Of a stretch of 64,000 bases of DNA, positions 1 to 8,537 are shown in pieces. Position 1 is the stretch's first letter. Every line of letters begins with the position of its first letter. A program made the position numbers and the translations under genes. The notes below the pieces were generated by a model. It did not search any database. It was not told the origin of the DNA and saw nothing but the letters and a program-made list of their open reading frames with translations. The stretch comes from JALORV01 sp963724365 (lineage in GTDB: Bacteria; Pseudomonadota; Gammaproteobacteria; Burkholderiales; Burkholderiaceae_F), in the NCBI GenBank assembly GCA_963724365.1, contig CAVRUR010000004.1, forward strand, positions 17,175 to 81,174. Direction: 5' to 3'.

Positions 1-726
1 CACCGACGGGCCGACGCCGAACGGAAATCCGACCGCGACCACTTCGTCGCCCGGGCGCAGGTTCGCGGTGGAGCCGAGCGTGGCCGACTCCAGGTCGTCC
101 GGCACCTTCTTTGCCTTGATCACCGCCAGGTCGTTCTCCGGGTACGCGCGCACGAGATCGACCTCCGACTCGCTGCCGTCGAAGAACTTCACCGTCACAC
201 GCTTGGATCCGGCGACCACATGCAGGTTGGTCAGGATGATGCCGTTGTCGACGATCACCACGCCGGAGCCGACGCCCTGCATCTGTATCCCGGAACCGGG
301 CTCGTCGTTTTCCTCGCCGTTGTAGCCCTCGACCCGAACCACCGACGGCATCACGAGTTCCGCCGCCTTGGCGGCCCGCGAAGGCAGCGTCTTGTTCTCG
401 AAAGTGTGCAGGACGGCCTTGTCGATGTCCTCCTGCGTCAGCGCGGCGGGCTTGGGGCGGGTCAGGTCGCGCGCGACGATGACGGCCAGCGCACAGGCCA
501 GCCCGGCCAGGAAGAGCATGCGTGCGATCGTGCCGCTGCACGAAACCGCGCAGCCGCCCCGCCCGCGCAGGTGCCGCGGCTGTGGCCATGCGCTTGCTGT
601 CGTGCCGTCCGGCGGCTGTGTCGCAGGTCGGGCCGTTGCCGCGTCCGGGACCGTCGCGTCGCTCGCGGGCGGCCGATCGCTCCGGCCCTGCCGGTGAGCG
701 CTGCTGTATAGCGCCGGCTTCTTCAT
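1..726 (-). CDS. HtrA/Deg-like trypsin-fold serine protease, partial at left edge
   Basis: Only the N-terminal 242 codons lie in the window; the gene reads off the left edge. From ATG 726 the protein has a Pro/Ala-rich basic stretch of about 68 residues, then a membrane segment (LFLAGLACALAVIVARD), then a trypsin-like domain. The catalytic His is visible in LTNLHVV and the catalytic Asp in ENDLAVIK; the Ser motif would lie beyond the edge. The family degrades or refolds envelope proteins in the periplasm. The start could instead be ATG 519, directly before the membrane segment; the longer frame is open and stays in register, so I prefer it. It is divergent from the VWA gene at 1024. Whether a PDZ domain follows cannot be seen. 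Confidence 0.85.
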   Translation of the reverse strand, partial: MKKPALYSSAHRQGRSDRPPASDATVPDAATARPATQPPDGTTASAWPQPRHLRGRGGCAVSCSGTIARMLFLAGLACALAVIVARDLTRPKPAALTQEDIDKAVLHTFENKTLPSRAAKAAELVMPSVVRVEGYNGEENDEPGSGIQMQGVGSGVVIVDNGIILTNLHVVAGSKRVTVKFFDGSESEVDLVRAYPENDLAVIKAKKVPDDLESATLGSTANLRPGDEVVAVGFPFGVGPSV

Positions 727-1023
727 CCGCGATCCATCGCCACCGTGAGATCGTCCCGGGAAAAAAGTATCACGGTGCGCGTGCTTCGGGCAGCCGGATT
801 GGGGTCAGAAACCCCAAGCCCTTGGACGATCCGGGGTCTTGCCGACACAGTACCGTCACCTCGATGTCACTGCTCGCGCGCGCCGGGTACGCCCCTTTTC
901 GCAGCGTACTCCGGGCGTTCGTCGCACTTTCTCGCGGCCACGTGGTCAGTGCTAGAGTGCCCGCGCGGGACCGGCCTCAGGCTTTGTCCCGCGTTTCATC
1001 GAAAGGTTCTGCGAGGACCGGCG
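727..1023. other. Divergent intergenic region between protease and VWA gene
   Basis: About 300 bases with no coding signal in keeping with the neighbours. It must carry the promoters of both divergent genes, but no convincing -35/-10 pair stands out. GAGGA at about 1011-1015 is the likely ribosome binding site for the gene starting at 1024. Confidence 0.4.
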
Positions 1024-2103
1024 ATGCGCTTCCTGTGGCCGGAGATGCTCTGGCTAATGCTGCTGATTCCGGCGCTGGTGGGCGCCTACGTGGTCGTGCT
1101 GCGGCGGCGCAAGCGGACCGCGGTGCGCTACGCCAGCCTCACGCTGGTACGCGAGGCGATCGGCCCGGGCCAGCGATTTCGGCGCCATGTTCCGCCGGCG
1201 CTGTTCCTGCTCGCGATGGCGGCCGCCATCGTGGCGCTCGCGCGTCCGACGGCCTCGGTGGTGCTGCCATCGCAGTACATGACGATCGCGATGGCGATGG
1301 ACGTCTCGCTCAGCATGCGCGCGACCGACGTCGAGCCCAACCGCCTGGTGGCCGCGCAGAATGCCGCCAAGGCCTTCATCGACGAACTGCCGCCCAGCGT
1401 GCGGCTCGGCATCGTGTCCTTTGCCGGTACCGCGGCCGTCGTGCAGACACCGACCGACAACAAGCAGGACATGCTGGCGGCGATCGACCGCTTCCAGCTG
1501 CAGCGCGCGACCGCCACCGGCAGCGGCCTGATCCTTTCGCTCGGCATGCTGTTCCCGGATGACGGCCTCGACCTCGAGTCGGTGGCCATGGCCATGCGGC
1601 ATGCCGGTGTCTCGCTCGATCGCCAACGCAGTGCCGAAGAAGAACGGCCGAAGCGCGAGCCGGTGGCGCCCGGTTCGTACACCTCGGGCGTGATCATCCT
1701 GCTGTCAGACGGGCGCCGCACGACCGGCCCGGACCCGATTCAGATTGCGAAGCTGGCGGCCGACCGCGGCGTGCGCGTCTACACCGTCGGCTTCGGAACG
1801 CTGCAAGGCACGACCATCGGTTTCGAGGACTATCAGATCTACGTGCGGCTCGACGAAGAGACCCTGAAGGCCATTGCCAAGGTCACCGGCGGCGAGTACT
1901 TCCATGCCGGCACGGCCGCGGACCTGCGCACCGTCTACCAGAACCTGAACGCCAAGCTCGCGATGGAGCGGCAGCAGACCGAGGTCGGTGCGTTGTTCAG
2001 TGGCATCGCGGCGCTGTTCGGCCTGATCGCAGCGTTGCTGTCGGTGTGGTGGTTCTACCGCGTGCTGCCAGCCCGGCCGGCCGGGCCGACGCAGCCGAGC
2101 TGA
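1024..2103 (+). CDS. BatA-like von Willebrand factor A membrane protein
   Basis: 359 residues. Two N-terminal membrane helices (about 9-26 and 57-73), a VWA domain (about 85-300) and a C-terminal helix (about 318-340), the layout of BatA/YegL-type proteins. The metal site (MIDAS) is intact as D93-x-S95-x-S97 in MDVSLSM. An Arg/Glu-rich insert (about 200-216) interrupts the domain. VWA proteins of this kind usually work with a MoxR-type AAA+ ATPase, but none is in the window, so the partner is unknown. ATG 1024 is chosen because it follows GAGGA and begins exactly at the first membrane helix; the frame is open further upstream, but that part looks non-coding. Confidence 0.85.
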   Translation: MRFLWPEMLWLMLLIPALVGAYVVVLRRRKRTAVRYASLTLVREAIGPGQRFRRHVPPALFLLAMAAAIVALARPTASVVLPSQYMTIAMAMDVSLSMRATDVEPNRLVAAQNAAKAFIDELPPSVRLGIVSFAGTAAVVQTPTDNKQDMLAAIDRFQLQRATATGSGLILSLGMLFPDDGLDLESVAMAMRHAGVSLDRQRSAEEERPKREPVAPGSYTSGVIILLSDGRRTTGPDPIQIAKLAADRGVRVYTVGFGTLQGTTIGFEDYQIYVRLDEETLKAIAKVTGGEYFHAGTAADLRTVYQNLNAKLAMERQQTEVGALFSGIAALFGLIAALLSVWWFYRVLPARPAGPTQPS

Positions 2104-2184
2104 ACTTCGTCCGGCGGTGCGGACGGTCGCCGCGTGACCCGGCCGCGCCTCCCTCTCCACGAAGCCAGAGTCGCGAGAGCATCC

Positions 2185-3312
2185 ATGGCATCCATGATGA
2201 AAGCGAGTCTCCTTTGCCTGGTGACATGCCTGGCATTGGCCACAAATGTTGCGGCCGCCGACTTCGGCTCGCCGGGAGGACCGGAGCCCGCGGACCTCGA
2301 CGAGATTGCGGGTTTCCTGCGACAGGATCCGTACGACATGGAACTGCTGATCAGCTACGGCACATCAAAGGGCGGCTCCGCCGGCCACCTTGCCCTGGCG
2401 ATCCGCAACGCGACCAACAGCGATGAGCAGGTCTACTCGGCCAACTTCTATGCCGACCGCTCGCGCGAGCATGCACAGGGCTACTACACCGATGACCTGA
2501 TGGTCCGGATTCCGAAGAACGAATACCTGTTCCGGACACGATCGTCTCTGGGGGACACCGCATCTTTCGGCCTCGACTACGGCGAAATCTACAAACGCTC
2601 GGTCATCGGCATCCGTGTCTATGGCGTGCCGGCCGACGAGAAGGCAGCCCTGGCAGATTTCTTCCAGCGCATCAACGATGACTACCGCCGCCGCGCCAAG
2701 GACACCGAGTACCACGACGACGAGATCAAGTACGACTACCTGTACCTGAATTGCGCCAAGACCATCGGCGCGGCCTTCAAGCATGGCGCCGGGTACAAGG
2801 ACCTCGAAGTCACCAGCGCGAAGTTTCTCTCGGGGCGACGGGTGGTCGCCGCTGCCAACGCCAACATCCCCACCGAGATGGCGATGAAGCTGCTCGAGGA
2901 GTGGAACGCGCGCGGCTACGGCCTGGACGCGGTGCTGTACCGGAAGTACGCGGGTTCGACCTACATCGACCCGCGTGAGGATGACAAGGTAGCGTTCAAG
3001 GACCTGCCGAACCGCTTTCCGTCGGTGTTGTCCCGCGACTTCCGCAAGGAAATGGGAGAGTACGAGGACCCCGACAACCTCTATGCGATGTATCTGCTCT
3101 ACAACCTGGCCCGATACAGAGTCCAGGTGAACGACACGACGAAGCGGCTCGAGATCGGAAGGAGCAAGAGCGCCGTGCCGTTCGCGGAGGCGGCTGCACT
3201 GGCCGCCGAAGCAGCGTTTTCGGACAGCGAGAATTACCGCCGGGGAACTTCCTTCACGCCGCACGGGCAACGGGTCGGGGCACTCGCGGACGAGCCGGAC
3301 ATCTACAAGTAG
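2185..3312 (+). CDS. Exported DUF4105-like (Lnb-type) periplasmic protein
   Basis: About 375 residues with a Sec signal peptide (MMKASLLCLVTCLALATNVA, cleavage near AAA-DF). The central part (GSAGHLALAIRN, a Tyr-rich strand region, then YLYLNCAKTIG) has the His...Cys order of the DUF4105/Lnb N-terminal domain, which is thought to have a papain-like fold. That assignment rests on motif memory, not a search. ATG 2185 follows GAGAG at 2174-2178; ATG 2194 or 2197 are alternatives that leave the signal peptide whole. It lies about 80 bases after the VWA gene on the same strand and may be co-transcribed. Substrate unknown. Confidence 0.65.
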   Translation: MASMMKASLLCLVTCLALATNVAAADFGSPGGPEPADLDEIAGFLRQDPYDMELLISYGTSKGGSAGHLALAIRNATNSDEQVYSANFYADRSREHAQGYYTDDLMVRIPKNEYLFRTRSSLGDTASFGLDYGEIYKRSVIGIRVYGVPADEKAALADFFQRINDDYRRRAKDTEYHDDEIKYDYLYLNCAKTIGAAFKHGAGYKDLEVTSAKFLSGRRVVAAANANIPTEMAMKLLEEWNARGYGLDAVLYRKYAGSTYIDPREDDKVAFKDLPNRFPSVLSRDFRKEMGEYEDPDNLYAMYLLYNLARYRVQVNDTTKRLEIGRSKSAVPFAEAAALAAEAAFSDSENYRRGTSFTPHGQRVGALADEPDIYK

Positions 3313-3458
3313 GCCGGGCTCGCCGGGCCCAGGCGTCGACGCCGTCACAAGCGCCCAGGCAATCGAGAGCCACCTGTGCTCAAAACACCAAGACCTGGTC
3401 GCGGCCGGAAACAACGGCCCGGGTTGAGCTATCTCAGCACCCCGGCGGTTTCGTCCGG

Positions 3459-3478
3459 ATATACTGGGGGGTGTATGC
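3459..3478. promoter_or_regulatory. CsoR/RcnR/CstR-family-like operator
   Basis: ATAC-TGGGGGGT-GTAT: two inverted ATAC/GTAT arms around a six-G tract. CsoR-family repressors (CsoR, RcnR, FrmR, CstR) bind sites of this design; RcnR's is TACT-G6-N-AGTA. It lies about 50 bases before the rhodanese start. Persulfide-sensing CstR controls rhodanese genes in other bacteria, so the placement makes sense. No CsoR-family gene is in the window. Confidence 0.4.
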
Positions 3479-3486
3479 GTGAAACT

Positions 3487-3504
3487 ACCGGCCCACGGGC
3501 CGGT
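3487..3504. promoter_or_regulatory. Perfect hairpin in leader of sulfurtransferase gene
   Basis: ACCGGCCC-AC-GGGCCGGT, an 8-bp perfect stem with a 2-base loop, between the putative operator and the ribosome binding site GGGAGG of the gene at 3528. It could be a leader hairpin, attenuator or second binding site; there is no following T-run, so it is not a classical terminator. Confidence 0.3.
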
Positions 3505-3527
3505 TTCCATCTGACGGGAGGGTTCAC

Positions 3528-4509
3528 ATGAAACGTTGGCTGTTGGGCTTTCTGTTGTCGCTGGCGGCCACCGGAGCGATGGCACAGACGATTGTCGATC
3601 TGGACTTCGTGAAGCAGGCGATCGCTCGCGGCGCGCTGCTGTGGGATGCCCGCGACGAAGAAGCGTTCGCCAAGGGCCATATCTCAGGCGCCGTCAATGT
3701 CGGCGATCCGACGCTGTCCCTGCGCAACTCGCTCACCGAGGACTATCTGCCGACTGCGGACCTGGAGAAAGTGCTCGGCACCGCCGGGCTGGACCCGACG
3801 CGCGAGATCATCGTCTACGGCGACCGCGGCCTGCCCTCCACCTATTTCGCACAACTGACGCTTGCGCTACTTCGGAGCCACGAATGCGCGCGTCTTCCAT
3901 GACGGCATCGACGCCTGGCGCGCTGCGGGTCTCGCCTTGACCAATGCGCCGACCAAGCCGAAGGCCGTCGCGTTGAAGCTGAAGGCACAGCCCGGCGTAC
4001 TGATCGAGTCGAAGGACGTCGTGGCGGCGCTGAAGCGTCCGGAAGTGCAGATGCTCGACGCACGTACCGTGAAGGAGTTCAAGGGCGAGGATATCCGCGC
4101 GATCCGCGGTGGACACATTCCGGCGGCGGTCAACGTGCCGTTCGAGCAGAACTGGGCCGATCCCGATACGCGCAACAAGTTGCGCAGCGGCGCGGTGAAG
4201 GACTCTGCCGGCATGGCGCTCAAGTCACGTGCAGAACTGGCGAAGGTCTACGAGAAGTTCGACCCCGCGAGGGAAATCATCGTCTACTGCCAGAGCGGCA
4301 ATCGTGCGGCGCAGAGTGCCGCGGTGCTGGCCGAATTGGGCTACAAGAACGTCAAGGTCTACGACTCGTCCTGGCTCGGCTACTCAAGCTGGCTCAGCGC
4401 GCCTGCCGAGGACGAGGTCTGGACCAATTTCGGCTCGCTGCCGACGACGATCAAGGGACTGGAGAACCGCTTCGGCGAACTGGAGCGGGCCGCGGCCAGG
4501 CCTCGCTGA
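3528..4509 (+). CDS. Tandem rhodanese (thiosulfate/3-mercaptopyruvate sulfurtransferase), frameshifted
   Basis: Exported two-domain sulfurtransferase, about 326 residues once the frame is restored. Signal peptide MKRWLLGFLLSLAATGAMAQ; N-terminal rhodanese domain without the catalytic Cys (IIVYGDRGLPS, usual for the inactive domain); C-terminal domain with the active-site loop CQSGNRA, where Cys carries the persulfide. One extra base near 3864 (CTT-G-CGC) breaks the frame between ...FAQLTL and RYFGATNARVFHDG, which belong together in the family. GGGAGGTTCAC precedes ATG 3528. Likely role: periplasmic sulfane-sulfur transfer. If the indel is real the gene is dead. Confidence 0.85.
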
Positions 4510-4764
4510 TTCATCCGCAATCGGGGCGGCCTGCGCGGCGCGCTCGAACGCGTCCTGCGCGCCTCGGGCTTCCAGGCTAGCCAACACGGCGTCGCATTAC
4601 CGACCGTACTGATCACTGCCCACGACGAGCCGCGCGTGCGCGACGAAATCAGACGTCGCGGCATACAGCACTTTCTCGCCAAGCCTTTCCTGGGCAGCGC
4701 GCTGGTGCGGCTGCTGGACATTGTCATCGCCGGATCGAACAATGACGCACCCGCACCAAGCTAG
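4510..4764 (+). pseudogene. Response-regulator receiver domain remnant with internal deletion
   Basis: The frame ending at TAG 4762 reads LRGALERVLRASGFQ and then, after a short junction, PTVLITAHDEPRVRDEI followed by GIQHFLAKPF. These are the first helix and the beta4-to-beta5 end of a FixJ/NtrC-type receiver (conserved T in LITAH, conserved K in AKPF). The middle, with the phospho-accepting Asp, is missing, and no start codon with a ribosome site is seen. It is therefore a deletion remnant directly behind the rhodanese gene. Confidence 0.5.
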
Positions 4765-4867
4765 CTGATCTGCGGCTGAACTCACCCGGACTCAAGTCGC
4801 CGGTATGCTATTCGCGCCGCTATTCAGAAATGTCCGACCCGAAACTTCAACGAAGAAAGAAAGAACA

Positions 4868-5560
4868 ATGACGCCCAAACTCGCCGCCGAATTTCTCGGC
4901 ACCTTCTGGCTGGTCCTTGGTGGCTGCGGTAGCGCCGTACTCGCCGCTGCCTTTCCGCAACTGGGCATCGGATTCGTCGGCGTATCGCTCGCCTTCGGCC
5001 TGACAGTGCTCACCGGCGCGTACGCACTGGGTCCGATCTCGGGCGGCCACTTCAACCCGGCGGTGTCACTCGGCCTGTGGGCTGGCGGCCGCTTCCCGGC
5101 GTCGCAACTGCTGCCGTACGTCGTCGCGCAGGTCATCGGCGCCGTGGTCGCCGCCGGCGTGCTTTACCTGATCGCGAGCGGCAAGGCCGGCTTCGACCTG
5201 AAGGCCGGTTTCGCGTCGAACGGCTTCGGCGAACACTCGCCGGGCAAGTACAGCTTCGGCGCGGCGGCGATCACCGAGGTCGTGATGACCTTCATGTTCC
5301 TGATCGTGATCCTGGGCGCCACACACAAACGCGCGTCACCCGGATTTGCGGGCCTCGCGATCGGTCTTGCGCTCACGCTGATCCACCTGATCAGCATCCC
5401 GGTCACGAATACCTCGGTGAATCCTGCGCGCAGCACCGGACCGGCACTGTTCGTCGGCGATTGGGCGCTCGGCCAGCTGTGGCTCTTCTGGGTTGCGCCG
5501 ATCGTCGGTGCCGTCGTTGCAGGCTGGTTCTCGCGCGTGGTGTTCGACTCGGACGCGTGA
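4868..5560 (+). CDS. aqpZ: Aquaporin Z
   Basis: 230-residue six-helix water channel of the inner membrane. Both half-helix signatures are intact: HFNPAVS (N63-P64-A65) and TSVNPARST (N185-P186-A187, with the selectivity-filter R188). His173 in LIHLISIP is the His that marks water-specific AqpZ rather than glycerol facilitators. Length matches E. coli AqpZ (231). ATG 4868 follows an AAGAAAGAAAG purine run. It stands alone, with remnants on both sides. Confidence 0.95.
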   Translation: MTPKLAAEFLGTFWLVLGGCGSAVLAAAFPQLGIGFVGVSLAFGLTVLTGAYALGPISGGHFNPAVSLGLWAGGRFPASQLLPYVVAQVIGAVVAAGVLYLIASGKAGFDLKAGFASNGFGEHSPGKYSFGAAAITEVVMTFMFLIVILGATHKRASPGFAGLAIGLALTLIHLISIPVTNTSVNPARSTGPALFVGDWALGQLWLFWVAPIVGAVVAGWFSRVVFDSDA

Positions 5561-5977
5561 GTTCTGCCGCGCCGGCGGCGCGACCTGACTTGACTATCGG
5601 GTCGTCGATTCGGCCAATGTGTACCGTGCGGGCGGGCCGACGGGTTGGGCCACCGGGTCCGCCTCACCTCGGCGACCTCGTTTCAGGTTGCAGCTGCACG
5701 GCGGGCCTAACCCCTCCGCCGCTTGCACCAAAGGGCAAGACGAGTTGCCGTCACTAACGATGCCGCGCTCCGGTTGAAGTTGGACTATTGCGCCTCGCCG
5801 CCAAGCGTGCGCGTGCTCGATGAATGGGCGAAGCGCGGCTGGACAATCATCAGCATGAAGAACGACTGGAAGTCGGTTTATCCCGGCACACGCTGAGGGA
5901 CGTGGGCGAGGCCGAACCGCGTCGTAACATGCGGGCGCCGCGAAACCGTCGCGCTGACTTTCGATCACCGCGCAATC
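5561..5977. other. Gene-poor stretch between aqpZ and cytochrome gene
   Basis: About 417 bases with no complete gene. The part 5723-5896 on the + strand reads as a short conserved-looking peptide without a good start (listed separately). The rest, 5561-5722, shows nothing I can assign. Confidence 0.4.
5723..5896 (+). other. Possible gene tail, unidentified
   Basis: A frame ending at TGA 5894 reads RRVAVTNDAALRLKLDY and then VRVLDEWAKRGWTIISMKND to the stop. Composition is protein-like (Trp, Asp, Lys, hydrophobic alternation), unlike the Arg/Ala-rich false frames of this GC-rich DNA. No ATG and no ribosome site precede it (TTG 5723 is the only candidate), so it looks like the 3' end of a lost gene. 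No family recognised. Confidence 0.2.
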
Positions 5978-8434
5978 GTGTCCAGGAAACGAACTACCAC
6001 CAGGCCGGCCTCAGCGGAGAAGGCGACCGACAAATCGCCCGGCAGCACTGCCAGCGTGTCGGTGCCGCGCTGGGCTTGGGGCATCGGGGCGCTCGCTCTG
6101 CTCGCCTCGCTCCTGATCGCCGCGCAGATGTGGCATCGAGCACAGTTGCCAGCCGCGTTGCCTTCCGCCCCCGTCACTGCGGCACGGGTCGCGGCACAGT
6201 TCGTCGGCAGCGGCGAGTGCAAGGCCTGCCACGTGCAGCAGACCGCGGCGTTTGCTTCGTCGCAGCATGCGCGCGCGATGCAGCATGCGACCGCCGAGAC
6301 CGTGCTCGGTGATTTCAATGACGCGAAGCTCAGCTTCGACGGCGTGACGTCGAGCTTCTTCAGGCGCGACGGCAAGTACTTCGTGCGCACCGACGGACCC
6401 GACGGAAAGCTCGCGGACTTCGAAGTGAAATACACCTTCGGACTCGAGCCGCTGCAGCAGTACCTGGTGGAATTGCCCGGCGGTCGCCTGCAGGCGCTTG
6501 CAGTCACGTGGGACACCCGCCCGAAATCGGCAGGCGGCCAGCGCTGGTTCCGCCAGTACCCGGACGAGAAGCTCGACCACCGTGATGAACTGCACTGGAC
6601 CCGGCGTTCGCAGAACTGGAACTTCATGTGCGCGGACTGCCACTCGAGTCAGGTCAGCAAGGGCTACGACGCCGGCAAGGACAGCTTCGACACTCGATGG
6701 AACGAGATTTCGGTCGGTTGCGAGTCCTGCCACGGGCCGGGATCCGCGCACATCGCGTGGACCAAGGCGAGACCGGCCGATGCGACGAAGGGGCTGACGG
6801 TGCTGCTCGATGAGCGGCGTGGCGTCACCTGGAACATCGACCCCACGACCGGCAACGCCGCACGCTCCCGTGAGCGCGCGAGCGCGCCCGGCCGCTCCGA
6901 AGCGCTCAACCCCGGAGCGCGCAGCGCGGAGGACAGCTCAGTTAGTCAGCGCGAGATCGAGGTCTGCGCGCAATGCCACGCGCGTCGCGCCCAGATCGCC
7001 GAAGGCTATCGCGCCGGCCAGGCTTTCATGGACCACTACCTGCCGTCGCTGCTCACACCGGGGCTGTATCACGTCGATGGTCAGCAGCGCGATGAGGTCT
7101 TCATCTGGGGCTCGTGGCTGCAGAGCCGGATGCATCGGCAGGGCGTGACCTGCAGCGACTGCCACGATCCGCACTCGCAGAAGCTGCGCGTCGACGGCAA
7201 TGCCGTGTGCGGCCAGTGCCACGCGCCGGGCAAGTTCGATGCGCCGTCGCATCACCGACATGCGACCGGTTCTGCAGGCTCGCAGTGTGCCGACTGTCAC
7301 ATGCCGCGGACGACCTACATGGTCGTCGATCCGCGCCGCGACCACTCGATGCGCGTGCCTCGCCCCGACGAGTCCGTCACGTTCGGCGTGCCTAACGCGT
7401 GCAATCAGTGCCATACGGATCGTGATGCGCGCTGGGCGGCTGCGGCGGTACGCGGCTGGCTCGGGCGCGATGCACGCGGCTTCCAGGCATTTGCATCGAC
7501 CTTTCATGCGGCCGAGACCGGGCAGGCGGGTGCAGCGGCGTCGCTGGCGGCGATCGCCAACGATGTCGCGCAATCGCCCATTGCCCGAGCATCGGCGCTC
7601 GAACGACTGACGCTCACCGGCAGCGCGGACGCGTCGACCGCGCAGCGCGCGGCACAGGATGCGCAACCGCTGGTGCGCCTCGCATCCGTACGCCTGGCCG
7701 AACTGCTGCCGCCACCGCAGCAGTCGCGTGTACTGGCGCCGCTGCTCACGGACCCGCTGCGCGCGATCCGCATCGAAGCTGCGCGTGCTCTGGCAGGACG
7801 GCAGGATGGGCTCACGACCGGCCAACGCGCCGCATGGCAGAACGCGGCCGAGGAGTACGTGGCCACGCTGCGCTACACCGCCGACCGGCCGGAGGCGGGC
7901 ACGGCGCTCGGGTCGTTCTACTCACAGCTGGGGAAAGACGCGGAAGCGCGGACCGCCTTTGAGCAGGCGCTGACGCTCGATGCAGCCTATGTGCCGGCCT
8001 ATCTCAACGCCGCCGATGCATTGCGTGTCCAGGGCCGCGATACCGAGGCGCGCACGATGCTGGAGCAAGGGATTGCCCGTGCCCCGAAGACAGCAGCGCT
8101 GCATCACGCGCTCGGCCTGACCCTGGTGCGCCTGGGGCAACCGAAAGACGGGCTGCGCGAACTGGAGCGCGCGGCCCAGCTCGCGCCCGCGGAGCCGCGC
8201 TACACATACGTGTATGCCGTCGCACTGAACTCCACCGGGCGCCCGGCCGACGCCCTCAAGGTGCTCGACCGCGCCACCACGCGCTGGCCGACCAACCGCG
8301 ATCTGCTGCTGGCGCTGGCGACGATGCAGCGCGATGCCGGACAGGCGGACGCGGCCCGGCGCACGGTCGGCAGGCTGGCACAGGCGTATCCGGATGATCG
8401 CGAGATCGCCGCACTGGTGAAGGAACTGCGTTGA
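5978..8434 (+). CDS. Membrane-anchored octahaem c-type cytochrome with TPR domain
   Basis: 818 residues: cytoplasmic N-tail, one membrane anchor (about 33-50), a haem region with eight CxxCH sites (CKACH at 81-85, then CADCH, CESCH, CAQCH, CSDCH, CGQCH, CADCH, CNQCH), then HEAT-like helices and a C-terminal TPR array (from about 640). The spacing resembles cytochrome c554 / paired-CxxCH proteins with fused TPRs. It should sit on the periplasmic face and pass electrons, but the partner reductase or oxidase is not adjacent. A low-complexity Arg/Ser/Ala insert (about 288-320) separates the third and fourth haems. The start is GTG 5978 with a weak ribosome site; no later start keeps the anchor. 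Confidence 0.9.
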   Translation: MSRKRTTTRPASAEKATDKSPGSTASVSVPRWAWGIGALALLASLLIAAQMWHRAQLPAALPSAPVTAARVAAQFVGSGECKACHVQQTAAFASSQHARAMQHATAETVLGDFNDAKLSFDGVTSSFFRRDGKYFVRTDGPDGKLADFEVKYTFGLEPLQQYLVELPGGRLQALAVTWDTRPKSAGGQRWFRQYPDEKLDHRDELHWTRRSQNWNFMCADCHSSQVSKGYDAGKDSFDTRWNEISVGCESCHGPGSAHIAWTKARPADATKGLTVLLDERRGVTWNIDPTTGNAARSRERASAPGRSEALNPGARSAEDSSVSQREIEVCAQCHARRAQIAEGYRAGQAFMDHYLPSLLTPGLYHVDGQQRDEVFIWGSWLQSRMHRQGVTCSDCHDPHSQKLRVDGNAVCGQCHAPGKFDAPSHHRHATGSAGSQCADCHMPRTTYMVVDPRRDHSMRVPRPDESVTFGVPNACNQCHTDRDARWAAAAVRGWLGRDARGFQAFASTFHAAETGQAGAAASLAAIANDVAQSPIARASALERLTLTGSADASTAQRAAQDAQPLVRLASVRLAELLPPPQQSRVLAPLLTDPLRAIRIEAARALAGRQDGLTTGQRAAWQNAAEEYVATLRYTADRPEAGTALGSFYSQLGKDAEARTAFEQALTLDAAYVPAYLNAADALRVQGRDTEARTMLEQGIARAPKTAALHHALGLTLVRLGQPKDGLRELERAAQLAPAEPRYTYVYAVALNSTGRPADALKVLDRATTRWPTNRDLLLALATMQRDAGQADAARRTVGRLAQAYPDDREIAALVKELR

Positions 8435-8537
8435 TCCCGCCCGGCTGACGATGTACCACGACCAAAGGCATGGGCAGATGAATCCTGTAACGTTTCACTT
8501 GCGGCCCCGGCGGTCGACGCGCATTGGAGAAATGAAG

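Noticed and set aside
5700..5790. GCCTAAC ... GTTGGAC resembling the ends of an integron attC site
   Set aside because: The two ends are not well complementary and the inner arms do not pair, so no attC hairpin forms; no integrase is in the window.
8487..8514. GTAACG before the DUF3300 gene as a further SigF promoter
   Set aside because: Sixteen bases downstream there is GGCGGT, not CGAATA-like; only the -35 half matches.
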